Positions 11,961-22,300 of a stretch of DNA of 64,000 nucleotides are shown in pieces. The stretch covers positions 240,330,866-240,394,865 of the forward strand of contig CM077676.1 in assembly GCA_039707655.1 (NCBI GenBank). The letters run 5' to 3'. Under the pieces are notes generated by a model that saw nothing but the letters and a program-made list of their open reading frames with translations, was not told where the DNA came from and searched no databases. Position numbers and translations under genes: made by a program. The stretch's first letter is position 1; each line of letters begins with the position of its first letter. The stretch is from Elymus sibiricus (taxonomy: Eukaryota > Streptophyta > Magnoliopsida > Poales > Poaceae).

Positions 11961-12180
11961 TTTTTTTTTTTGAGAGAACCACCTGACTTTATTAATGCTC
12001 AATTAAGTTTTACATAATCCAGCGGATCTAAAAGCCACACATAATGCCAGGTTGAAAAATAAGACAGTTTTTAGCTATGGTATGAGCATCTAAATTAAAC
12101 TCCCTTCTTTCATGGCAAAATTTAACTAGGTCCGTCTTGTTCTGCATGGCCCAATAATTGACTTTTCCTATTCCTTTTCA
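11961..12180 (-). mobile_element. Second LINE 3' tail remnant (reverse orientation)
   Basis: T11 at 11961-11971 is followed by GAGAGAACCACCTGACTTTA and TTAATGCTC, a layout shared with the poly(T)GAG...TTAAT start at 63319. This is the reverse complement of a LINE 3' end. The upstream limit is unclear. Confidence 0.45.
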
Positions 12181-12399
12181 GGAAGTTTCCACCACCTGTT
12201 TTGGGAACCTTCCAGATGTTTTTTTGTGTTTTTTTGCGGGGAGATGTTTTTTTTTGTGTTTTCTCAACTAGTTTTTCTGATTACCTTGATCGGTTTTTAA
12301 TTTTTTGTTTTCCTTTTCGTTTTGCTTTCTTCTCTTTTCCTTTTCCTTTTTCTTTACTAAATTCATTAATACTTCTTAAAAATTTAAAAATCTTTTAAA

Positions 12400-13060
12400 T
12401 TCTTGAATATTTTTTATGTTTACAAACTTTTTCTTAAAATCACGGAATTTTTTGAGTTCGCGAACATTTTTTGAGTTCATGAACATTTATTCATTACGCG
12501 AACATTTTTTGAAATCGCCGCAATCATATTTCAAATTCATGATATTTTTGGAATTCGCAACTGATTTTGGAATTCACAAACGTTTTTTGAATCTACAAAA
12601 CATTTTTTGAATCCACAAACATTGTTCGAATATGTGAACATTTTTTTGAATTCGCGAACATTTTTGAAAACCATGAACATTGTTCGAATACATGAACATT
12701 TTTGGAATCCACCGCGATCATGTTTCAAATTCCTAATCATTTTTTTGAGTCCATGAACATTTTTTGAATCCACCTCGATCATTTTTCAAATTCGTGTACA
12801 TTTTTTGAATCTGTGAACATTGTTTGGAACATTTTTTTTCTTAATTCGCCGCAATCGTATTTTTAATCCGCAGATATTTTTCTAATTCGCCATGAACTTA
12901 TTTTGAATCCGCGAACATTTTTGGAGTTCACGAACATTTTTTGAGTTCATGAACTATTTACAAATTCATGAACACTTTTTAATTCATGAACAGTTTTCAA
13001 AATTTTGAACTTTTGAAAATTACTGAATATTTTTTATTAAAATTAAATCATTCAAAATAA
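12400..13060. repeat. Degenerate tandem repeat of the GAACATTTTTTGAATTC type
   Basis: Roughly 25-35-bp units with a core such as GAACATTTTTTGAATTCGCG or GAACATTTTTGAATCCAC recur about twenty times. Open frames across it are a by-product of the repeat. Similar arrays are frequent inside Triticeae transposons. Confidence 0.7.
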
Positions 13061-13170
13061 GCAATGTGGAAAAATTGGCTAAAAAAGAAATCGCTGCCTA
13101 TCTCGGGAGCCTCGCACGTTTGTTTTGACAACCAGCCTCGCATCTCCAAAAAAAGACAGGCAGCCTCGAC

Positions 13171-13591
13171 AGGGGATGTATCTGGTGCACCGGGGCAATT
13201 GGTGCTACCGGTGCACCGGTCCTCCGTTGCACATTCAAAAATATTTGAAAAAATCTGAAAAAAAATTAGTGCATTGTCACAACATCAATGCATGTTGTCA
13301 CTCAAATCAAAATTTGAAACATTGCTCAAGATACAAAAATGACAGATTTGACAATGAATAGTACATAACACAAGTTGGGCTTCAGTTTTGGCCCATTAGC
13401 ACATTGGTGTCAAATTTGTCATTTTTGTATCTCAAGAAATATTTTGAATTTTGATTTGAATTTTTGTGACAACATACATTGATGTCGTGTCAATGTATTA
13501 ATTTTTTTTCGATTTTTTTAAACATTTTTGAATGTACAACGGGTCCGGTGCACCGGTAGCACCAATTGCCCCGGTGCACCAGATACGTTCC
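13171..13591. mobile_element. 421-bp hairpin MITE with 9-10-bp target duplication
   Basis: Long terminal inverted repeats (GTATCTGGTGCACCGGGGCA / TGCCCCGGTGCACCAGATAC and further, over ~45 bp) enclose an AT-rich interior that is itself partly self-complementary (GACAAATTTGACA-type arms). CAGCCTCGAC flanks it at 13161-13170 and 13592-13601. A 9-10-bp duplication points to a Mutator-like (MULE) source, but no transposase is present. The flanks are themselves two copies of a ~45-bp tandem repeat. Confidence 0.75.
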
Positions 13592-13601
13592 CAGCCTCGA
13601 C

Positions 13602-14063
13602 AACCATCCTCGCATCTCCAAAAAATGACAGGTAGCCTCGTGCATGTGAGTACCCAGTCGCCACCAGACCAAGCGAGCGCTAGGATTTTTTTACGGCACT
13701 GAGCGATCGCTAGTTCTTGATGAAATGCGTGAGCGATGCGTCACTGGACCTGGCCCACATACTCCAGCGTGTGCAATGCTGTCGCCAAGCGACACATACC
13801 CCCCTCCTCTGGCTATTGTTCCCTGGTGAGGCCGAAATCATTGTTTTGACCCCTTTTGCTGTAGTTTAGCACGATCTGACTCTGGTTCTAATTTTTTTCG
13901 CGAATTGACTCTTTTCCTACCCCCACGGTCCTCGGCAGTAGAGTATAACATCCTACCGCCACAGTCTATGGCATTAGGGTTTAACTGTGCCGTCACATTC
14001 GTTCGACGTGACACATGTGGTAAGCAATCCAAACAATTAAAAAAAAAGAGAAAAAATTCACTG
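13602..14063. other. Repeat-derived spacer, no gene
   Basis: Contains the phrase GTGACACATGTGGTAAGCAA TCCAAACAATT at about 14007-14038, which is found in reverse orientation at about 45609-45642, so the tract belongs to a dispersed repeat. There is no usable frame. Confidence 0.4.
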
Positions 14064-14479
14064 TAGGTCCTTCAAGTTGAGCTGGCGCCCACTTTAGTCC
14101 CCTAAGTTCAAAATACCCGAAATACCATCCCTAAACTTGTCCCAAGGGTTCACATACGGTCCATTCTATGGTTTGCTCTACGTATTCGCTGATTTGGCAC
14201 ATGTCAGGTCGATCCACTTGGCGGCTTGACTGCCACGTCGTCTACTCCGCCTGAATACGGTTGGAACCAGGTTTTTTTTTGTTGCAAAATCGCCTGAAAT
14301 AAAATCCTGCCCCCCACCTGGTCGGATCCTGCCCCTCTCGCTCTCCTCTTCCCCTCAACCCTAGTTCCCAAATTCCGTCCCCGCCACCGTAGCCATTGCT
14401 GCCGCCCTCCGCCGCCGCTGCCTGGTGCCATACGATTGCCACCGTCTGTAGCTACTTCTTCGCCGGCGGCGTCGTCATC

Positions 14480-15468
14480 ATGTCATCTTCGAGCTCCGCC
14501 CGCTCTGGACTGCGTGGCCACTCCGTTGCTGTGCCATTGATCAGTTTCCCGCATTGTGGCGACCTCGTGAAGTTCTACCGCTCTAGCACTGATGAGCACG
14601 ATGGTTGGGTTTTCTACAAGTGCAGCAAACACACTGTAAGTGTGGCATGGTCGATTTGTTTTGCCTTGTGCTTTGATCTATTTTATTCGTGCTTGATCTG
14701 TTTCCTCTGATGATGATGATGCTGGCCTAGTTTGATCTGTGTTCTACTTGATATGGTGTACTGCTTGCTAAGTATAGATTGAAGCACAGATGGTTGTAGG
14801 CTTGCTTGCCAAGTATAGCTACTGCTTGCTAATTCAGTTAACTAGTTAGTTCATGCACACTAGTTCTTGCTATGATTCATGCACAGTAGTTGTTGCTACT
14901 ACATCTGGTTGCATATATAATAGTTAACTGAACTTTTCCAGTTAACTGAACTTTGTCAGTTAACTGAACTTTTTCAGTTAACTAGTTAGTTCATGCACAA
15001 TAGTTCTTGCTCTGGTTCATCTGTTTTTATCAAGACATGACCTTGCTTTGGTTCCTCTGTTTGTCTCTGTGAAATAAAGATGTATTTTTTCCCTAGGTCA
15101 CCTGTGATTTCTAGCGTTGGGAGCTAGAATATGTGGAGCATCTGGTTGAAACTAGGGTTCTTGTTGGTGATGCTGTTGTAGATGAAATAGGTGCAGTTGA
15201 GGACAGAAGGGAAGAGCTTGAGATGAAGAGGACTGAATCAATGGCAGGAAGAAGCATAGCTAGAAGGGGCATGGCTGGAAGAGGCATTGCAGGCAGAGGC
15301 ATGGCTGGAAGGGGCATTGGCAGCCCTAGTGAGAAGAACTTTGCTACCAAGCAACAAGTTGCTATGCTGCTTGGATTAGGTAGAGAGATCCTACTGGTGC
15401 TAAAGCTGGTGATGGCTACTGTTATGGTGCTTTGTGTGATGTGTTTCATCTTAATTATGAAGAACTGA
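14480..15468 (+). pseudogene. GRF-type zinc-finger gene 1, broken (2 exons)
   Basis: Exon 1 (14480-14635) encodes a Ser-rich start, then PHCGDLVKFYRSSTDEHDGW and FYKCSKHT; exon 2 starts at 15097 after a GT-AG intron in phase 0 with VTCDF. This is the layout of a GRF zinc finger (Cys pair, His-x-GW, Cys, Cys, then F-W-W). The first zinc cysteine is replaced by Phe (ISFPHCG) and the tryptophan after CDF is a TAG (15112-15114, TGG to TAG). After the stop the frame runs on: LEYVEHLVETRVL, a Met-Ala-Gly-Arg repeat region and a C-terminal hydrophobic helix. GRF fingers bind single-stranded nucleic acid in other proteins; small plant GRF proteins with a membrane tail are uncharacterised and often repeat-borne. 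Confidence 0.7.
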
Positions 15469-16130
15469 AATGTTGATAAATGAGTAGGTGTCTCAGGTGA
15501 AGTAGTTCTTAATTGAGCAGACTAAATTCCATTGTTTTGGGTTTGGCTGCATAATGAAGTGGCTCTATTTATTATGGCTGTAATGGTTTATTTTGTTATG
15601 GTTGTAATGGATAATCTATCAAGTAATATGAAGACTGCAGTCTCAATGTTTCTTCTTCCAATTTGTTGTCATTTCAAATTGTTATGTTGATATCTTCACT
15701 ACATAGCAATCTTGTTTTGGTACTTCCTTATTTGGACAGAAATGGACATAGCCAACCTTAGCTTGTTCCAAATATGGATAATCATATAGCAGGGCACTTA
15801 AACAAACTTAATCATATAAAATGGCCATCACTGAACTTAACTGAAAAAGATTTAGTTAACTGAGCTACAAAACCCTCATCCCAAATACTTGGTGTTTGCT
15901 GAATTGAACTGAACTAAACTAAAAATCACCCATGTACTTGTACCCTGGCACCCAACAACTTGCACTCTACATGTGGCTTTGGTCCCAACTTTTTCTCTTT
16001 CTAGTCCACCACCACCAGATCCCCTTCTTCTTCCTCATCTTCATCTTCATTTTCTTCCCCCACTTTCCTCCTCTTCTTTCCCCTGTTCCCCTTCTTCTCT
16101 TCTTCCTCTGTTCCTCTTCCAGCAGCAACC
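15469..16130. other. Spacer between the two GRF genes
   Basis: AT-rich with several AGTTAACTGA-type motifs (for example near 15830-15860), then a CT-rich tract (16000-16120) that looks like the 5' leader of the next gene. No other frame is supported. Confidence 0.4.
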
Positions 16131-17217
16131 ATGGTGTGGTGGGATGATCTCCCTACCTCTTCTGAAGACGACTCGGTGACCAGCAAGGTTAGTTATCTCC
16201 TCCACGCAGCTATGGTTAACACGCAGCTAGGGTTTCGGTGGGAAAGGGAATAAAAGGGGTTCTCTTTTACAGATGTGAATTGAATCTAATTTCTTTTTGT
16301 TTTAGCCACCAGCCACCATTTTCTGCGAGGAATGGAGAGGCCTGGCGACAGATCTGCCTAGATTTAGATGTGAGCATGGATCTTTGTGTGAGAAGCTTGT
16401 GGCATTTGAATCAGTTGATAGTGGCAGGAGGTTCCTAGCTTGCGCACAAAAGTTTAGTAAAAATTCAGTGATCTGTAAAAAGTTCAGAAAATTCAGTTAA
16501 AGCAAGAAGTCTAGTTAAGTTTAAATTTTAGTTATTTTTGAGTATTGGACATTTTGTATGTTATTCATGTGCTATGTATAGTGGCATTTAATTGCTATGT
16601 GCCCATCCATGTGCTATAAGTTATCTGAAGTTTTGCAGATAACTGAATATTGGCAGTTAACTGAATTTTTGTTTGTTCTAAATTGATAGGAAGTGCCTAA
16701 ATGCAGCTATGTGGAGTGGGTTGACCCTGAGTGGCCTGATGCTTTGAAGATGAGCCTAGCTAGGATATGGAGCATGTATGATGAGGAGATAAGACAGAGG
16801 CTCAGACAAAATGTTGTGAATGCTGAAGAAAACTTGAAGATTTTGGAAGAGAAGAAAAAGATGGAAAATGAGCTGAGATATTTTAAGCTTGATTTTGCTA
16901 AGATGGTGGCTGACAAGGAGCAGGCAATGGGCCAATTAGGCAGTACACAACTTGCTCTGAGTGATCTAAAGGAAGAGCTCGAGAAGAAGAAGATGGCTGA
17001 CAAATCAGTAACAAACATTCATCAGGTATTCAGGGCTAAGGTAGAGAAAGAGAGGGACCAAGTCATGCAAGAGAGGGACCAAGTCATGTAAGAGTGGGAT
17101 CAGTTAAAGCAAGAGAAAAGGAAGCTTGAGTACATGATTGATGATTTATTCAAACGCAAAGAGGACACCAAGGAGAAGATAAGGAAGCTTAAGGGGATAT
17201 TGGATGATTTTGATTGA
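16131..17217 (+). pseudogene. GRF-type zinc-finger/coiled-coil gene 2, broken (3 exons)
   Basis: Exon 1 16131-16187 (MVWWDDLPTSSEDDSVTSK), exon 2 from 16306 with CEHGSLCEKLVAFESVDSGR and RFLACAQK, exon 3 16690-17217 with PKCSYVEWVDPEWP followed by a ~120-residue Lys/Glu-rich coiled coil. Together these make a GRF finger (C..C..S.dsGRRFL.C..C..VeW) and a coiled-coil tail. Two lesions are visible: the expected donor after 16452 reads AAG/TTTAG with no GT, and a TAA at 17089-17091 (from CAA in an MQERDQV repeat) interrupts the coiled coil, after which the frame continues to TGA 17215-17217. It probably forms a pair with the first GRF gene upstream, in the same orientation. Confidence 0.7.
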
Positions 17218-18151
17218 TATTATGTTGTTGTAATGCTGTTTCAAATTTGATAGACTTGTGCAATCAAGTTGTTTGTGTACTGTATGTTGAACTTTTCTGT
17301 GTAATGAAGTTGTTTACTTCAATGAATTCAAAGATTTGATCCCAATTCAGTTCACTGAAAAAGCTAAGTTTACTGTTAAGATTCAGTTAACTATAAAAGT
17401 TCAGTGAATTGATGAGGTTCAGTTAACTGTTAAAGTTCAGTTAACCATAAAAGTTCAGTGAACTAATGAGGTTCAGTTTTCAGTTAACTATAAAAGTTCA
17501 GTTAACTGAAAAAGCTCAGTTTACTGTTAAGGTTCAGTTAACTATAAAAGTTCAGTTAAAACCATGCTTTTTACAGTTAACTAGATGCAGCTTTCTGTGC
17601 CAGAGTTACAAAATTTAGCAGGCTAACTAGATGCAACCATTTGTGCCTGAGTTAACTGAAAATTAAGCAGGTTGTTCATGCAGTTCAGGTTACTGTATGC
17701 TGCATGTGTTGGAAGTTTCTATTCTTGGGAAGTTTTGCATGTTTCCTCTTTTGGCATATGGATTTTTAGCACATTGTTGCATGCTATTGATAGAAAGTAC
17801 TACACATGTTGCAGCAACACAGCAGCATAGGCTAATTACCACAGCGGCAAAGCACCAAGGTACACAGCACATGCACAGCAGCAACAGCAACACAGCAACA
17901 TAGCAAAGCAACAAGGCAACAATTGCTAGCATCCTTTTCCAACAAGGCAACAAGACAGATAACTTGTTCAGTAGCATACCATACCATAGTTCAGAGGACC
18001 AAACCACATTACAAATAACTTATAAGTTGAACTATAGCAGCACACCTAACTAAGCCCAAAATAGTGCTAACTTATATGCTGAACTATAGCAGCATACCTA
18101 ACTAAGCCTGACTACTAACTGCATCTTCTTCATTCTTGCTGGAGTGCATCT
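17218..18151. repeat. AT-rich tract with a dense array of AGTTAACTGAA motifs
   Basis: Between 17340 and 17600 the palindrome-centred motif TTCAGTTAACT(GAA) or its near variants occur about a dozen times at 15-40-bp spacing. The same motif appears at 14930-14990 and 16480-16670, and again inside the large CACTA element at 30255-30545. The rest is unstructured with CA/CAG-rich patches (17810-17920). Confidence 0.6.
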
Positions 18152-18904
18152 TCACTTCTTCAGAAGCTTGAGACGCTTCGAGCGGCGCACCTCCCCTTCA
18201 AATGGCTTCTTTAGAGTCCTCTTCCTCTTCTTCTACCCAGCTTCTGCTGCCTCCGCCACCACCTCCCGCTTGACGATGTCAGGCACATCCGGAAGCAACT
18301 CCACTTCAATCGGGAGGTTCTTGTCATCCTCCTTGGCGTTGACGACGGGCACCACCATCTGGACCTCGTCTGCCTCATCGTCAGAGAGGACCACCACCTC
18401 TATCTCCTTCTTGCCAGACGACTCTCCGTCTGGCTTGTAACTAGAGTCATCGTTAGAGTTGGATGGCTCCGCGTCAGAGACGTCATCGTGCATAAGGAGC
18501 TCGGGCTGGAAGCGGTCCCAGTAGGTGATGTTGACCGGCGCAGGGACGTCTAGGACGACGTTGTCGAGGCAATGCATCCTTGACGCAACGCGGAACGGAC
18601 CCGGCTGCGGCGGCGGCGTGGTGGCGGACCGGTACATCCACCAGCGGGTGCACTGCTTCGGATCATCCGAGCACGTCTCCCGCATTATGAAACGCAGGAT
18701 GGCCGCCGGAGGGACGCCTGGGCCGTCGGGGAAGGCGCGGTGCTTCTCATCGTTCGTCATCACCTTGACAAGGCCACGCGCGTGGTGACGCAGCATCTGG
18801 AGGCTAGGGAACCACCCCGTGATCTCCTTCAGCTCCGCGTGGGCGGCCTAGTCATCATCGGCCAGATCTTCGATCACCCTCTGCCAGACGGGGCTGTTGT
18901 CCAT
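18152..18904 (-). pseudogene. Acidic protein with basic NLS-like tail, broken
   Basis: Reading from ATG at 18904, 251 codons end at TGA 18154-18152, with two internal stops: TAG at 18850-18848 (codon 19) and TAG at 18235-18233. The protein begins MDNSPVWQRVIEDLADDD, continues with ELKEITGWFPSLQMLRHHA, a Trp/Cys-containing middle (DDPKQCTRWWMYRSATTPPP) and NITYWDRFQPELLMHDDVSD, then a long Asp/Glu/Ser-rich region and a Lys/Arg tail (KKRKRTLKKPFEGEVRRSKR). I do not recognise a named domain; it resembles repeat-borne Triticeae proteins. It faces the two GRF genes, suggesting one transposed cassette. Confidence 0.55.
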
Positions 18905-19313
18905 GGCGTCAGCGGCGAGGGTTTTCTTGAGTGGAGTGGGAGGTGGGGAGCGGGGAGACCGAGGCGACGTGAGTGGAGTGGGGAGGGGAGTGGAGAGTGG
19001 AGCGGTGGGTAGTCTTAAACCCATGGAAACCGAATCGGCAGAAGCAACGCACCGCACGCTCGCCGCATAGCGTCTGCAACGCACGCTGGACTCCAGGGCC
19101 ACTAGCCAATATTAAATTGATAGTTTGCTAGCACTAGAACAAATCACTACTACTATCCCACTGGCATTGCACGTAGCGTTTCAAACGACATGTCCTGGGT
19201 TCAAGACCGAGGCCAAACTTTTTCTGTTTTTTTTTTATTTTTGCATATTTAGAAATTCAGTTATCTACACCATTCAATGAGTTTAGTAGATAGTATCAGT
19301 TTTAATCCGCTTC
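18905..19313. other. Upstream region of the acidic gene and spacer, no gene
   Basis: GC-rich leader-like sequence (18905-19080) with GAGTGG repeats, then ordinary AT-rich spacer. The start of the next repeat unit is set at TGTTAGGACC (19315). Confidence 0.35.
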
Positions 19314-19314
19314 T

Positions 19315-22300
19315 GTTAGGACCGAGAGTATATCGACCGGAGGGGGGGGGGGTGAATGGGAGATTAAAAAATTCTTTCGAATGTTTTGAACCGAACCCAA
19401 TCACATCAGCGGAATAAGTTCGAACAACCGAAAGTTAATATGCACTTAAAAGAGGAGCAAATCTATCTAGGTAAGATGCGATAATTACTCGTGCATAGTA
19501 GATCACTGGCTTGACAACGATGATGGTAATGCAGTAGGCTATCAGATGAAGTAACATGAGAATGAAATAAGATCTGAACTTTGAAGGGGAAAACTATCCT
19601 GAAAGATAGAGACAACTAAGAACGAACACAAACAGATCACATGACAACAAGTATAGATAAGATATAATACTCGCAGAGTAAATAGCTACTACGATATAGG
19701 ATACCGAGCGAGAAGTTCAGGAGAGAATATGACAGTCTATAAGATCAGGTAAATCTATCGACACAGAGCATGAAAGTAAGCTGCTGAAGGAAATGCAATA
19801 AAGAAAAGTGAACCAGTGGTGCTCGATGGCGACAGATGGATTTGGTAGACCAGTTTGCCCTTCTGCCAAAGGACTACGTCTGGTTGGAGGGACTTGTGAT
19901 TGAACACAGGAGCAAACCTCTCTCCGTCCTATTCTCCTTCAACTCAGAGCTGATCAGACTCCAGTTGATTTCACTCGTGGTAGATACTTGTCGGTGATCT
20001 CCAAACCTTTGACAGACTTCTTCACGAACCACAACGACTCTTGGTTGCTGAAGATCTTGCTCGGTGAAGGCAACAACTCTTCAACACTCGAGCCGACACC
20101 TATCCGTCTAGAGAGTGTGCAGCTCTCAAGAGTAATAGCTACAAGAGCTCTAACTCAGTTCTACTGTGATGCTCAACCACTGTCTAAGTTTTGGCTCTTG
20201 ATTTTCTCTCGGTGGATTTTAAAATCAAATTTGTCGGCGAGGGGATGCTCAATCAATCTTCTCAGAAATCTCAAGCGGAGCAGCCAAAGGACAACGTTGG
20301 AGTGGGGTGGCTATTTATAGCCGCAGCCTTCCCTGAAGGGAAATGACCAAATTGGACATGCAGGACAAACAATGGCCGAACGACACGAATCCAACGGTCG
20401 GATTGAGCACAACGGTAACATTCCTTGCGGGGTAAGAAATGCTAACTCCTCAATCCGAAAGATATATCCTGCAGCATCGAAGAACAAGGTCTTCTGCTGG
20501 CAGGTAATCATTCGAAGCATAAAGAGATTTCTCTCAGTCTTGCATAGGTTTCGGCTAAGCATCATAGCGGACCTAAGCTTCGAGAACCTATACCCCTCTT
20601 AATAGTACAGAGGTCCTATGACTCAAATAAGAGAAAGAGGAACGGCAAAACAAATGCTACGTCTTTGCTTCGTCTTCAACATCCTCAGCTGCAGTCAATT
20701 TGTTCGGACATCACCGAACAAGTATTGCTTCACATCAGCAATAATTTTAAGGGGTCATCTCCTTCACTTCAATCTTCTCGACTACATGTCTTCATGAAAT
20801 GTAGCTCATCCTTCTTTGCAACTCAAAAGTTCTTCGGAGAAGTTCCTCGAACTTGACACCGATAACAACATTCTCTTCGGGATTGCATGGACTATTTCTC
20901 TCTGTGTGCACTAGCAAATAAATCAGTCCATGCTTGTTTCTGTCAACAATCTTCAAAACACAAGGGGGCAAAGCATTGCACCAACAATCTCCCCCTTTCT
21001 GGACAATTGTTGACAAAACAGAGCACATCGAAAGATAGATTAAGGGAAAAGGATTGACAGTCGAAGAAAATTAAACGACGAGAGATAATTATGAAGATGA
21101 ATCACGCTCCCCCTGAAGGTATGCATCTTACTGAAGATTTTGGCTGAAATTATGCATAAGAATGTAAGTGAAAGGAGGCGATATGAATCTTCGCTAGAGT
21201 GATGCTGATAGATGATATCATTCGTTGAATTGATCAGCATACTCGATGACGTCTGAGATGTTTCCTACAACACATAATATTTGAAGAAGATTTGTTAAAG
21301 TATATGAATACTTTGAAATGATTTGTTGCAGAAATAAGCCATGAAGATTTTCTCAGAACAAAGTTTGGATCCACACGAGACATAAGAGTTCCCTGCAGGT
21401 TAGATATTTGTGACATATCAGAGCAGGGGATGCAGGCGTTTCATAGACTCGAGATAGAAATGCTTCAAAAGAAGTTTTCCTGCAAGATAGTTAGTGATAA
21501 CGAATTTTGTGAGGAAAAATAACTCATGATATAGATGGAACTAGTTCTCTTTCGAGAACTGAAGATATTGATTTTGAAGCAAATCCTCTTCTCCTGCAGG
21601 TTAGATAAAAAATTGGGAGAACATGGCAAAAGACACAAATATTCGAACCACTCATTTCTCTTCAAGACTTAGGATTTTCAATCCACTATCACTTTTGCTT
21701 CTCCTGTAAGATAGTTAGGTGATAGCAGTATTTCAGGAGAGTAAACTATCGAAGACACCTGCAACCAGAGACGAAAGCATATAGCATATAGCATTGCAGG
21801 GGTTATTAACATTACATGACGACGAAGTTTAACAGCACCACAAGCGGTGCTTAAAGTTCCACGACCACTTAAGCAAAAAGTTTGATGGCAGAAACCAAAC
21901 TATTCGACTGAAAAGGAAATGGTGAAAGGAAAACCCTGGAAATAACCCACATATCTAACTCTCGATGTTCTCCTCCCCCTTTTTGTCAACAAGTGTCAAA
22001 AAGGAAAGAGATAGACATGCGAGGAACTACTCATCCAAAGAACTCTCCGAGCTCGAACTGTTCGACGAACCAGAATGAGAGCGAGCGATGGTGGATGGCG
22101 AAGCTGGAGAAACACTTCCATCTTGGGCTTCGGGAACTTGTGAGCGAGGAGGATCTGGCTTGAAAATCAAGGTGCATGCAGTATCTTTAATCTTACCATC
22201 AGGCTCGACAAAGAGCAGATCAATGGAATCAGACTGTTGAGGCAGCACTGGAGTTGTCTTCGAATGCGAGGAACTTCAAACAGCTCCAGGTGATCATAGT

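Noticed and set aside
19130..19160. CACTG-like phrase as partner of CACTGTAGG at 14066 to define the GRF cassette as a CACTA element
   Set aside because: No inverted similarity beyond 5 bp, so borders remain unknown.
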